A stretch of 64,000 nucleotides of DNA from Chaetomium olivaceum. Its lineage: Eukaryota > Ascomycota > Sordariomycetes > Sordariales > Chaetomiaceae. The DNA is taken from assembly GCA_039881045.1 (NCBI GenBank), contig JAYWVB010000023.1, positions 310,001-374,000 of the forward strand, written 5' to 3'. A program made the translations under genes and the position numbers. Numbering within the stretch: the first letter of the stretch is position 1; every line of letters begins with the position of its first letter. Shown one piece after another: positions 18,958 through 30,731 of the stretch. Under the pieces are notes generated by a model that searched no databases, was not told the DNA's origin, and was given only the letters and a program-made list of their open reading frames with translations.

Positions 18958-21268
18958 CTTGGTTTGTTGGGCTTACGTGCTATGTAAGGTTGAGTTGGTG
19001 ACTGAGGACCGGGTGGTTGAATGGTAGGTGGGGCTGGTATGACCTCAGAGTTGAGCTAGGGAGCTGTGACATGTTTGTGTACGTGCAACCCTAGCCCTTC
19101 CTTCCAAGCATTTTACTCCTCGTTGCTTCCCCCGAATTTGGCATTTGACCTTGAAGTTTCCATCACCAACATTGAACCCAACGAATGAATTGACAGTTAG
19201 GTGCTCATTGCATCCTACCCGCCTCAATGCGCAATCCATTCGGGCGAATGGGACGATGTTCCCTGTGGGAAGATGTGAAAATACAAGGTGCAATTGCTGT
19301 CCCGCAATTGCGACAGTCGTTTTTGCGACAGAAGACAATGCCTTGTGTTTCGATTGTTTTTTGCCCATCTTCAAAAGGCAGACCGGACACATGATGCAGA
19401 TTCAGCAAACGGGTTGAGATGACGGCCCGGGTTTGAGTTTACTCTCCCGCCTTCTCCTACGATGTCGGGGTTTGGTTTCCGATGGCCCCGGCCCTTCGAC
19501 TATCATCACCGCCGCCACCGAATCGTCTGCAAGCGCTGGTGGCTATCGAGTTGGTAACGGCGTCAGGTGATACCAGGTTAACTCCTACGGGGACTCGGCA
19601 TCCGCTCCGCCAGCAAGTCTGAGAGTGAGCAGGAATAGATAACACCACATCCCAGTCGGCGATAGTTCGTGATGCGGCTCTAGCTCACTGTTTTCCCGAC
19701 GGACTCAGTTCTGGCGGTTATTCTTGGGGTGATACTGCTTTCGGGCTGTAGTATGGCTAAAGGCAACCAAGCGGCCAATATATTTTCGACAGGCTGTTTA
19801 TGCCAGCTCGACTCCTCATTCGCCCGCCTACCATCTCGACACAAGGGGAACGGTTGCCACCCCAGGCTTCTAGCTGATGCGGCTGGAAATCTCATCCGTC
19901 GGATTGCATGAACTAGGCAAGCCCGAGCACTCTTTTCACAACCCCCATGCTCCTGGTATATGCTTGCCTACCCTCCGAGCTTGTGCAATATTCAGCACCC
20001 GTTAGGGTCCTATCACGCGCTCCAACCATGGCGATCGTCTGAGCCTTTCCGCCTCGGCGGTTCCCAGCGCTCGGCGCCTAGGAATGAGGCTCTTGCCAAG
20101 TTCGGAGATATCACCTTATTCTCACCTTCTCCAACAGCTCTCCACCAGGTCCCTCGTCGAACCTTGTTCACCACATCCTCATCCACCAACACTCTTAGGT
20201 TCGGCCATTGTCATACGATCTTCTTCTTTTCACCAGCTTCTCGAGGAATCCTTTAGCCGGCATCCCTCCGTCCTCAACACGGTTGGCCTTCCCGTGCGGT
20301 ACGTGACCGTGAAGTGTGCAAGTGGGCCTTCTCTGCTGGTCAGCCCGCGGTAGCGCCAACCGCGCTGTGGCATGGGACGGCCGGAAAGGCAAAGACCCAC
20401 TCATCGCTTTACCTGCCGGCCTCTATCCCTTGTAAGCTCTCTGTTTCTGGTTTCCCCAGATCTTCCTTCTCGCTTCCCCACACAAATCGCTTCGGCCCTT
20501 CTTTACCGTCTCCATAGGGAGCTGCCGGTACAAGGTCATGGCCGCTCAGCCGAGTCTGGGGAGGACAAGGGAGTTGGCCCCCAGGGAGGTCTAGGCCGGG
20601 AGAGACTTACCCCGGTTTATGTCGTGTTTTCTTTCTCGCCGTGCCCGTGGCGGCTTATTTATTCCAAGAGGAAAGAGTTCCTGGGGAGAGTCCGAAACTA
20701 CGAGAGCAAGAACTGATGTCTAGTGGAAAGCATCCTTGCCTATCTCCGGTCTTCATCACATCCTTTCATCGCGGGCCTGCTGTATCAAGTATATCTACTT
20801 TTATCAACGGGCCCCTAGGTTATTGGGAACGAGTTTGTCGGCCGGGATGATGTTGCCTTTCGGGCCCTCGGAACTCGCTCGGCTCGAAGCCCGAGGATCC
20901 AAGTGGCACGGTTGGCGCGTGCTGCGGTAGTAAATTACGTCTGAACCCTTTCATGCAGTAGAATAGACTGCTGGTTATTTGACCGAGCTCTTTTCTTGCC
21001 TGAAGCCTGCCATTGCCCTTGACTTCCATGAGCGAATATGCCCCCGGCTGCTAGGCCCATCCGGCCGAGATCCATATCCTGCCGCAGAGGCAGGTCGTAT
21101 ATTGCGGGAAACAACCCAAACGGGAGTTGCGATGATTACTTTTTACGCGGTAGTGAAAACCATAAAAGCGCCAGTTCCTCTCCTCAGCCAGGGCAAGCTA
21201 CCTACCCACACCACACACTCTCATCCCCCCAGCTTCAGGCCACCCTTGCCTTTTAGCCTCGGTTCAAG
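18958..21268. promoter_or_regulatory. Long upstream region of the GH7 cellulase gene
   Basis: 2.3 kb without a convincing gene. Several words fit the CreA consensus SYGGRG on one or other strand: 20556-20561 (CTGGGG), 20579-20584 (CCCCAG), 20681-20686 (CTGGGG) and 21227-21232 (CCCCAG). Such hexamers are common by chance, so repression by CreA is inferred mainly from the enzyme class. A 90-aa Cys-containing frame at 19145-19417 looks accidental. Confidence 0.4.
21162..21168 (+). promoter_or_regulatory. TATA-like box of the GH7 gene
   Basis: ATAAAAG about 100 bp before the ATG at 21269, the usual distance for a strongly expressed secreted-enzyme gene. Confidence 0.5.
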
Positions 21269-22850
21269 ATGCTCTCCAAGGTCCTCGCGCTCGCCGCCCT
21301 TCTGGGCCCGGCTGCCGCCCAGGTGGTGGGCAAGGAGCTGGCCGAGACCCACCCCAAGATGACCTGGCAGAAGTGCAGTGCCAGCGGCTCCTGCACCAGC
21401 GTGAGCGGAGAGGTGACCATCGACTCCAACTGGCGTTGGGTCCACGACAAGAACGGCTACACCAACTGCTACAGCGGTAACGCCTGGAACACGACCATCT
21501 GCAATGACGACAAGTCCTGTGCTGCCAACTGCGCCATAGATGGTGCCGACTACCCCGGCACGTACGGTGCTTCGACCAGCGGCAACGCCTTGACCCTCAA
21601 GTTCATCAAAGAGGGTGAATACTGTATGTGAAATTCGCTTTTTATTAGTGGGATAACGAATTGTTAACGACGGTTGGCAGCCACCAACATTGGCTCGCGC
21701 CTCTACCTGATGGCCGGAACGGACAAGTACCAGATGTTCACCCTGCTCGGCAACGAGTTCACCTTTGACGTCGACACCTCCAAGCTCGGGTAAGTCAATG
21801 CATGTATCCGCCAGTCGCTATTCCAGACTAACCCAAGGTTAGGTGCGGTCTCAACGGCGCCCTGTACTTTGTTTCTATGGACGAGGATGGTGGCAAGTCT
21901 AAGTACTCGGGCAACAAGGCCGGAGCCAAGTACGGCACGGGCTACTGCGATGCCCAGTGCCCGCGTGACCTCAAGTTCATCAACGGCGAGGCCAACGCTG
22001 TCGGCTGGAAAGAGTCTTCCAACGACCAGAACGCTGGTGTCGGCCAGTACGGCTCCTGCTGCACTGAGATGGATATCTGGTAGGTCATCTTCCCTTCTTC
22101 ACCCTAGAAGTGCCGTCTAACGCAACAAAGGGAGGCCAACTCCATCTCGACGGCCTACACTCCCCACCCCTGCACCACGGTTGGCCAGCACCGTTGCGAA
22201 GGCGATGAGTGTGGCGGGACCTACTCCGCGACGAGGTACGCGGGTACTTGCGACCCCGACGGCTGCGACTTCAACGCGTACCGCCAAGGCATCAGGGACT
22301 TTTACGGCCCGGGCATGACGGTCGACACGACCAAGAAGTTCACGGTAGTGACGCAGTTCATCAAGGGTAGCAACGGCGAGCTGTCCGAGATCAAGCGCTT
22401 CTACGTGCAGAACGGCAAGGTGATCGAGAACCCGCAGAGCACCGTCGAGGGCAACGAGGGCAACAGCATCACGGAGGAGTTCTGCAAGACGCAGAAGACG
22501 GCCTTCAACGACCAGGACACCTTCAACGACAAGGGCGGCATGGCCCAGTTCAGCAAGGGCGTCGCCGCCCCCATGGTGCTCGTCATGTCGCTGTGGGACG
22601 ACCATTACTCCAACATGCTGTGGCTCGACTCCACCTACCCGACCGATGCTGACCCTGAGGAGCCCGGCAAGGGCCGCGGTACATGCGACACGTCCTCGGG
22701 CGTGCCGAGCGAGATCGAGGAGAGCCAGGCCAGCAGCCAGGTCATCTACTGTAAGTTTTTGTTGGCTTGATGGACATGTCCGCTTTACTGACTGTGGCCA
22801 TAGCGAACATCAAGTTTGGTCCCATCGGCTCGACCTTTAAGCAGCCGTAA
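21269..22850 (+). CDS. GH7 cellobiohydrolase, catalytic core only, 5 exons
   Basis: Secreted reducing-end cellobiohydrolase. Exons: 21269-21623, 21681-21789, 21843-22079, 22131-22750, 22804-22850; 455 aa, intact. The signal peptide is MLSKVLALAALLGPAAAQ, with the mature protein starting near VVGKELAETHPKMTW. Family landmarks: SNWRWVHDKNGYTNCYSGNAWN, CGLNGALYFVSMDEDGG and YGTGYCDAQCPRDLKF. The active site CCTEMDIWEAN holds the nucleophile Glu, the assisting Asp and the acid/base Glu of ExDxxE. PMVLVMSLWDDHYSNMLWLD is the conserved product-side segment. The protein ends SNIKFGPIGSTFKQP, so there is no linker or CBM1. Loop content fits a cellobiohydrolase better than an endoglucanase. Many Cys pairs fit the usual disulfides. 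Confidence 0.95.
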
Positions 22851-23199
22851 GAGGTCATGGTGACCATGTGGTACCGGCGAGCGTGAGGGTAGAGCTAGAC
22901 GTGCGCTGGGGGTTAGTGATGACATGTGTATGGCAACGAATGCCTCTGTTCATAAGGAGTACAATTTTCTGTAAATAGGTTGTTTGGACACACATATGGC
23001 ATCGATCGAAAACAACAAGTCCGTTTTCCGTGGACCATCTTCCCTGCACCTGTAAGAGAGAAAACAAGTCGTAGCTCATCGAGGGTATCCAGCAAGACGT
23101 CTCAAACCAATGAAACAAATGAACAACCGAACGCCAGTTCAACCAAGCCCAGCCCATCCTTTTATCCTGCCCCCCCCATGAGTCCTAAAGCCACCTCCA
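22851..23199. other. Intergenic between convergent genes
   Basis: 350 bp holding the 3' ends of the GH7 gene (+) and the LOV-protein gene (-). No feature recognised. Confidence 0.5.
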
Positions 23200-24287
23200 T
23201 CACTCAAGCGAAGCCACATCACACAAAAACCCCACCGACAAATCCAACCCCGCTCCGCCGCCGCCGCCCCTGTCCGACCTGGAAGGCACCCTCACGGGGA
23301 TGATGCTCAGCAGATTCAGAAACGGCTCGCCCGACTTCTTGTAGTTGACCACCTCGACCTGCACCTCCCTCCGCATCTCCACCGCCGCCCGCATCCGTCT
23401 CACCACCTCCATATCCACGCCGTATCCCCTCCGTTTGGCCACACTCCCATTCCCATTCCCATTCCCATTCACCATCCCATTCCTCATCATATTCCCATTC
23501 CTCTTCCCCCGCTCCTCCCCCCTCAGCGTAGTATCACCCCCATAACCATCCCCATAACCATTACCCGCCACACCCGGCGGAAACGAAGAAAGAATCGGCG
23601 GCGGCGCCTGCAGAAACCGACAATTCCGTCCCAGCGCCTCGCGGGCCGAGTAGCCGGTCAGCGCGGTGAAGGGCTGGGAGGTGTAGATGATGGGCTGGTC
23701 GGGCTGGGCGAGGTCGGTGATGATGAGGGCGCAGGAGGCGTCGACGGGGCCAAGGGGCACGGTGGCGTTGGGGCGGGTGTGGATGGCGGCCTGGGAGAGT
23801 GGGAATGTTAGGGAGGGGTTTGGGGTTTGCGGTTGGGGACTTGGGTTGGGTTGGGGACTTGGATTTTGGGTTGGGTTGGTTTGATTTGGTTTGGATTTAG
23901 TTTGGGTTGAGGAATGGGGCGCGAGGGTGCGAGGGTAGATGGAAGGGTGACGGAAGGATGGAAGAGGGGAGTAAACAAAAGGGGGAATGTTGGGAAGAAG
24001 AAAGGGTTGAACGGGTAGATAGCGGGAATTGTATGGTTTTGAGGGGTGAGAAGAGAGTGCAGTGCAAACAGAACAGGGAGAACCTGAAAAAACTAACCAG
24101 AATTGTGACAATGTCAACGCCACTCGGAGAGTAGAGACCCGGGTAGATGAGCGGATCCTGGACTCGCGGGTTCGAGAGTTGGCTCTGTCTTTTGTGAGCA
24201 ACCACAACGCAGAAACACAGAATAGGAGGAATATACAATCATGGCCTGCTCTTCCCAGGTGTTAATCGGAACCATTGTCGCGGTCAT
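23200..24287 (-). CDS. vvd: VIVID/ENVOY-type LOV-domain blue-light photoreceptor, 3 exons
   Basis: Small PAS/LOV flavoprotein that tunes the light response by antagonising the White Collar complex. Exons: 24237-24287 (MTATMVPINTWEEQAMI), 24098-24184 (...LIYPGLYSPSGVDIVTIL) and 23200-23790. The second intron is long (307 nt). 242 aa. The N-cap matches the VVD latch region (LY-P-G-DI). The LOV core has LGPVDASCALIITDL, TGYSAREALGRNCRFLQAP with the photoactive Cys, VQVEVVNYKKSGEPFLNLL and SVGFLCDV. Between FLQAP and the next conserved helix (VDMEVVRRMRAAVEMRREVQ) is an insertion of roughly 50 residues, rich in Gly/Asn and with NGNGNGN repeats. It is larger than the flavin loop of Neurospora VVD. 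A more upstream ATG is possible. Frame intact. Confidence 0.9.
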
Positions 24288-25882
24288 GGCGGGATGCGAA
24301 GTGGGAGCCTGGTGGAGAGGTTGGCTAGACACTTGTTGATGTGGCATGAATGACTTTAGTAGCAAGGGCATCGAAAATGGGCCGTGTTGACGATGTTGGC
24401 TGAGGTTAGGTGCTTGTTTTGGTGGATCAGGGGCGGAAAATGGAAGTGTAAACCAGCTCTTTATATCACTCGTGAAGGAATAATATGCAGTCAAGTCACA
24501 ATATCAGGATAGTTTACGAGCCATGGAAGTTGTTTGCATAATCAGGTACGGGTATATGAATATCTCAACTAGCTTGGTGTTATCGCCGCCCGGTAGGTGA
24601 TCTCGAGCAACGGATCGAGCATTGTGTGGTCAATCGAGCCGAAAAGGAGCCTGGGGTGAGACAGATGCCACAGAGAGCTGGCCGTGGAAGACAAGGATTG
24701 GATCGCAGATACTCGGTAAAGCACACAATGACAGAGTATGCGGTCCGAGGCCATTGAGGCTGAGGAGGCAATCCAACCGGCGGCGGTGGGAAAGCGGAGA
24801 ATATCATGGTCCATAGGCGACTGTTGGGGGTAACTGTGCTCCGGATGTAGGGTTGTTGGTTTGTTGGTGGCCTTGGGCGATGACGCCTGTGCCTCCCCGA
24901 TCCCCAGGCCCACCCGATTATCAGATGCATCGGCGGTCCCTGGGATCGGGGCTGGAGTCTGGTTCATCGCGGCAACGGGTCAGGGGTTACGTCCCACCAG
25001 GGCAGCTCGGGACAGGCACAGACACACAGATAGTCTGACCGGTCGATGGAAGTGGGTATCGAATGTAACGAGTTAGCGAGCCCTTTCGAAGGCCCCAGGA
25101 GGTACGGGGGTACTTACCGATGGATCCGGCCTTTATCCCGATCTGAAGATCAAGGCAGCCGGAGTTGGGATCGATCCAGATTCCAAAGTTGGCATCGGGA
25201 TGCGGCACGTGGCAGGGATCTTGCTTGACTCTTGGCCTAAAGAAGCTGATGGAATTCTTTTCATTTTGCCTTTTCCCGCATCTGAAATCGCATCATGATC
25301 TGATGGAATTAGATGTCAAATGGGAATTGGATCGGGTACGATGCAATGGTGACAGCGTGAGGTGACTTGGGGACATTGTTTTGATCTGCTATCAATGTTG
25401 CTGACAAGTAGTATATCCCAATCATGCCCTGCCATCATATACCGTTCAAAACACGAAGTAAGGAAGAAAGTGGACGGCCTGTTCATGAAAGTGACATGAT
25501 ACTGCAATGAAAGTTGAGCTTGAGGGAGGGTCGATCATCGATGTGCCTCCTTCGTCATACACAGTATTCAGAAATACCGTATCTACACTGTAGAAACTCG
25601 GATCAGATGGCAGATCGCCAAGATTGAAGGACCCACCTTTGCCCACTCTTCGTCGCGTCTTGCTCCTACCCACGCGTCTTTTCATTCAACACCAGGATCA
25701 GAATCTGAATTAGCAAAGCCGTTCATCGTGGTGTCGAAAGGCCTCGATTCTCTTTGGCTGGGATCCACCACATCGAATACTCAACCCCAACCATGCATAC
25801 AGATCACCCCTAACCCATTCCGATCCCGACCAAGCCACTTAATTATCCCGAGATCTTCATTGACTTACCAATCGACCCCGCC
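24288..25882. promoter_or_regulatory. Shared upstream region of the LOV gene (-) and NSE2 (+)
   Basis: 1.6 kb without a convincing gene. GATC-containing words such as GGATCGAGC (near 24611) and GGATCGATCC (near 25165) resemble GATC-type White Collar sites. That would suit a light-induced vvd gene, but the words are short and this is speculative. Confidence 0.3.
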
Positions 25883-27182
25883 ATGCCGCGCCTTCTCCAG
25901 CGCACCCGTCGACCCGACGCAGCGTCGTCTGCACGCCATGCACCTGATGACGATGCTCCCCTCGAGCTACCGCCCTACGAACCGCCGGCGCATCCCATGG
26001 ACGAAGCAATCAAGCGGAAGCTCGCAGCCCTCAACGGCAGCCGCGAGACAGACAGTGCGAGACGCCAGTACGAAGCCCACCCTCCAAGTCGTCCACCTAC
26101 CTATCCGAAAGCGTCGGCAGCATCAACGATATCCTCTTTGCGCGCAAGCGCTCTCTTGCCCACATGATCGAGAAGCGGCGGGCCCGTGGCGAGGAGGGCA
26201 CGAGCGATGCCCAGTCGTCGCTGGAGGAGTACGTGGCCGAGCTGGATGCGACCATCACCGAGTTGACCGACTCTTCCGAGCAAGCACTGCGTTGGGTGAT
26301 TGATTGCCGCGCCGAACTCGAGGACCATCAGGCCGTGCTGGAGCAGGTGATGGAGGGGTTGAATGCTCAGCGACCACGGCCGGAGCCCAGGGCTCCCAAG
26401 ATCAAACGACGCGCCGCTGGCAGCGATGACGAAAACGGCGGTCCGGCTTTAGGAGATGTGGAGGAAGAAGAAGATGGAGACGACGTCGCCGACGAGGATG
26501 TGCCTCCACTGGTCGGTGTGAAGGAGCTATTGGAGGCCGCCCGCAAGGCCAAGATGGACGAATACGACGCCCTGAACCCCCACCAGCGGTATGCCGTTAA
26601 CAACGACTATATTTCGTTCAAAAAGAACTGGCATGATGCGCTGCACCCAGAAGACCAAATCCCCCTTCCCGATCCGTCGACCTGGTTCGACGAGCACGGG
26701 AGGCCCACTAAGGATGCCGTGGCCGGCGCAAACGAGGACGACGACCTCGTGGTCGAGCGCGAGATTATCGATCTCAAGTGCCCGCTATCGCTGCAGATTA
26801 TGAAGGAACCCTACAGCAACCACCAATGCAGGCACACATTTGAAAAGATGGCCATCATGGAGTTCATCCAGAGCAACGGCGGTATGGCGAAATGCCCGGT
26901 TTGCTCCGAGGTACGATTCCATGAGAGGCTCTGGCCGTCGTAATCGTGGACACGCTAACATAGCCCTAGGACCTGCGCATCAAAGACCTGTACCTCGATG
27001 AGGTGGTCCTTCGGAAAGTCAAGCGGGCAGCCGAAGCCGCTAGGCGAGGTGCCGATGACACTTCTGATATTGAGGCCGAAGACGACGAGTCTAGTATGAT
27101 TGTCGGGAAATCCATCAACATCAAGAAGGAGAGAGGTCAAACCCGACGCCGGATGGAGGAAATCGACGCAGACGACGACTGA
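25883..27182 (+). CDS. NSE2: SMC5/6 complex SUMO ligase Nse2/Mms21, 2 exons, one frameshift
   Basis: E3 SUMO ligase of the Smc5/6 DNA-repair complex. Exon 1 25883-26910, intron 26911-26969 (GTACGA...CCTAG), exon 2 26970-27182. The N-terminal half is helical (LSESVGSINDILFARKRSLA, then EEYVAELDATITELTDS...), as expected for binding the Smc5 arm. An acidic linker follows (DVEEEEDGDDVADEDVP). The SP-RING is IIDLKCPLSLQIMKEPYSNH, QCRHTFEKMAIMEFI and AKCPVCSE: the Cys/His pattern of Mms21 is complete. The tail is Lys/Arg and Asp-rich. A C missing near 26084 shifts the frame between QYEAHPP and SSTYLSESVG; adding it gives 413 aa. The rest is intact. Confidence 0.88.
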
Positions 27183-27557
27183 TGTTGTTAAGCGAACGTA
27201 TAAGCCACCAACTCACTGTTTGTTTACCGTTCCCCTGCAGGGCCCCCGAGCCAGCCACCATCACAATCGTACATTATCTACCAACCGACCCGCCTGTGAC
27301 AGAATACCGACACCCACTACCCGCACCACCTGCTTTAAATTAAGTGAGGCACGTCTCGAGATCTGGGCGGGGAGGAGCACCCACCCGACACTCGACTTCG
27401 CCCTCGCCTGGTCCCGTCATGACCTCTGAAATCCGCGACCCCCTTTTCCCAGCTGTACCCTGACCTGATGGCCGTAATTCGGAAAATTGTAACACCAGCG
27501 CTTGCATCAGTGAAAACATCTAATACAAGCATCGACACTTACGATATGGCGCAAGCG
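27183..27557. other. Intergenic between convergent genes
   Basis: 375 bp of 3' flank of NSE2 (+) and the Clr5 gene (-). Nothing recognised. Confidence 0.5.
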
Positions 27558-28395
27558 CTACTCCTGGTCCGTGAGGAGCCTTAATGAATACCCATACCCG
27601 TTCGGCATGCCACCCATGGAGATGTTGCTCTGGTCCGACCCCGATGCATCCGAAGAGACAATCACCACGTCGCGCGGGTCCTGCCGGTACATCGAAACCG
27701 AGTTGGGGGAGTAACAACCAATGTTCTGGGGACTGAACTGCGCAAGCCCGCATCCGTACTGCGCCATGGAGAACCCGGCACCATGTGTGAGAGCCGGGCT
27801 AGGCGAAGGCGTGATTGGGGTATACGGAAAGTCCGGTTTAACGAGGCAGAGGGAACTGAAGACAGGAACTCAATCAGCCCTAGATCACCGAACCATCGCC
27901 GGCACTGGCACCGGGCCATACCTCCGAAAACCTGCTCCTGATGTCGCCACGCACATTCCGGGAGGGAACAACCCGTTTGACGTTGCGACGACCGGAGTGG
28001 CTGCCTGCGGGCTGGCCTCGTCCATTTCTGGGCTCTGTCGCGGGGAGGGACGCATCTCGCCGTCCGATATCGATGCCCGCCTGCTGAGGCTCATGGAACC
28101 TATGCCCCTGCGGCGCGAGTACTTGTGGAGTCCCCACCTGTCGAAGCGTGACCTATACGCGCGGGTGCTATACGATACGATATCAGACGTTGACACCACA
28201 ATGATATCTGCCGGAGCAGTATTTCTCCTTCCGTCCGCCCCCGCCTCGGGAGGATATGGCAAGGAGAGTTCACACATACGACGCCCTAAACCCATATTTT
28301 TGCGCCATGAAACGCTGGACCTCGTGGAGCGGCTTGTTTTGGTCCTTGTATTCGGCAGTGATGACCTCCCGGTACTTGTCCCATTGTTTCGTCAT
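27558..28395 (-). CDS. Clr5-domain protein, 3 exons
   Basis: 219 aa with the fungal Clr5 domain at the N-terminus, split by an intron. Exon 1 (28280-28395) gives MTKQWDKYREVITAEYKDQN then KPLHEVQRFMAQKYGFRAS. The intron is 28168-28279 (GTATGT...TATAG). Exon 2 (27922-28167) continues STRAYRSRFDRWGLHKYSRR, completing the W..Y..I..LY..../L.EV...M...F.A/.R.Y...F.KWGL pattern. Intron 2 is 27856-27921 and exon 3 27558-27855. The rest is Pro/Ser-rich and disordered, with SMYRQDPRDVVIVSSDASGS near the end. Clr5 was first linked to silencing at the fission-yeast mating-type region; most members are uncharacterised, probably DNA-associated. Both introns keep frame exactly. No other domain is seen. Confidence 0.82.
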
Positions 28396-30731
28396 GGTGT
28401 GCCGGTTCAGAGACAAAGGGCTGGCGGTGGCGAGAGACCTGCACGGCGTGGAGGCTCACGCAAGGATTGTCAAGCTGTACGGCGACGATGGTGAGGCTGC
28501 TCGAGTCAGGGATAGGCGATAAATGAAGCATTTGAGGCAAGGCTGAAGATAGCGCCAGAGTTAAGGGGGATCATCCCAAGGGGGGATCGAGCAGGGGCGA
28601 GGTATGTTGTTGATGATATAGACTATTGGTGACAGGGACATCACAATCACCGGGCGTGAGGGCAATTAAGATGGTCGTAGGTCGCTACCTAGGCGAGCAT
28701 ACACAAGGCCTCACTCTGCTCGAGTGTTTATGTACGCGAACAACGCGCCCCCATCCAAGAACCAGGTGAGGCGACCAATCGACGGCCCGTGTGTGTGGCT
28801 TCACCCGAGCTTCGGGAGGTCACTCCTACAAGGGCCCGGGGGGGAGGGCCGACAACAGGGCTATTCCCGAGGAAGGCTAGCCGGCCGAGTCCATGGATGG
28901 CTCCGGGTGACAGTCATCCTCCCTTCCGGGTGCTTGGCCCACAAGCGCCTCAGACGCCAACCACTTGTCCACAGCCTGCGATAACAGGGGTACAGCGGCG
29001 GAAAGAAGGGCAGGCGCGGATATCCATCGGGAACGGTTAATCCACCGGGAAACGCAAGCCCACACCACGGCTTTCGGCAAGGCTGGACGAGGCTCGGGTA
29101 CAACCATGGCTGGGGGGGGGGAGTCGACTCGACGCGCAGTTCTGCAGGGTACATTGTCGGCAACTTACATAAACCTGTCGAGTCTGTCGACCACGCCCAA
29201 CGTTGTGCCACCCCCCCCTAAACCCCTCCCCCCGTCCGCACGCCAGCGGGAATTGGTTGGCTTTTAGCAACTCCAACGCATCCCACGCCTTTCATTCCAG
29301 CCCCAAATACCCACCCCCGCCTTTTGTTTCCGGCCGGATTGGAGGTTCCCGTCATCTCTATCGTTTTGACACCTTCCTTCCACCACCCCCCAGTCCGCCC
29401 CGATTCTCGGGGATGGCGACGAAAATTGGCTTCGGATCCCAATATCTGGTCGGCGCACGCCAAGTCACACAAGGGCTTGCCCGAACGGGCCCCGCGTGAC
29501 CGGTGTGATTGCCATTGGCTTGGGAAAGCTCCGGGTGGGAGTGCAAAAATACCATACCCGATGCAAGAGCTTCTATAATGGATGTGGCTTCCCACCTTCT
29601 GTCCCGTTTGTTAATCTCCTACTTCTTCCGGGTGGTGCGGGCAGGGCTACGTGTTTTGTGGTTGCGGTTGGCGGAAGGGGGTTGGTGGGGAAGAGGGGGG
29701 AAGGGCGGGAGGAGGAGGGTGGGAATGGAAGGGTGGTGGTGTGGGCTTGACCCCGGAATTTTTTGGGGCTTACCATGCACGCCGTTTCAGGCGTCCCTCC
29801 CCTTTCTCCCCCCTTCCTGCCACGCGGTTTCTTTAACTTTGTTCCTTGGACCCCTTATTTGTCGATTTGGGTGGGGGAGGGGAGAATGTTCGGCGAGCCT
29901 CCCTTTTCCTGTCAAGCACAAGCACATGCACAGTGATGTCTGCCATCTACGGCACGTCACGCATGCTGGCTTGGTTCTAGCGTATGAACTGGAGGACGTG
30001 CTGTCAATGGAAGGCATACATACAGATAAGCCGGGCGGTCTAGACCAGGTCAGCAAGGGAAGTTAGCCCTACCTGCTGACTGGCCGCCCCTGATACCACC
30101 GGCTACATGTACCGGCTAGATCCCTTTCGGTGTCGTCAGTGTATCAATCACCAATCGTCATATTCCCCGTTGACAACTCCCTCATAGGGCAATTGTAAAC
30201 TACATGACAGCACAGCTGCGACGTTAGATGACTCTGATAAACCACGTGGCATGCACCTATGTCTCGGCAGAGATTGGACCCTAATTCATAGGAAAGCAAG
30301 GCAAACCGTCAGCCACGGCTGGCGCCGAGTTCCGTCGCCCGGTTGGCTTGTTGGCTTTGACAGCATCTTCAGTGACGACGGGCCCTTCCTCGGTCTCCTT
30401 CCCGGTCCCGAACAAGCTCACTTATATCCCTCCCCACCTCAATGCTAACTATCTCCGGACCCGGCCGGAGGAGTTACCACCCCTTTTTGATGCCGTTCCC
30501 TCTCCCGGCCTAGCTAGCTTACAAAGGACCGGGAGTGGCTGCGTGTGGCTAAGGCTCGGACCAACTGCTTCTGTATTCCCTTGCAGTGGGCGTTCTTAGT
30601 GGTAACCTCCATCAAACGCGTCTAGCCTAAGTGTCTCACCAATATCCAGGACTCAACCGCCCCCCGTTACAGAATGGTGTATTTAAGTTCCAAGTCTGCC
30701 GGTATCTGCCACCTCATGTCTACCAGGATCT
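28396..30731. other. Intergenic, no gene seen
   Basis: 2.3 kb. Many short overlapping open frames of Pro/Arg/Gly composition, none with coding character, and G- and C-runs around 29110-29230 and 29640-29740. No tRNA or other RNA gene recognised. Confidence 0.5.

Noticed and set aside
19145..19417. 90-aa frame with several Cys residues, possible zinc protein
   Set aside because: Cys spacing fits no known finger and there is no conserved context; it lies in a cellulase upstream region.
29100..29230. G/C homopolymer cluster as a structured regulatory element
   Set aside because: Runs are irregular; no repeated four-block G pattern clear enough to claim a quadruplex.
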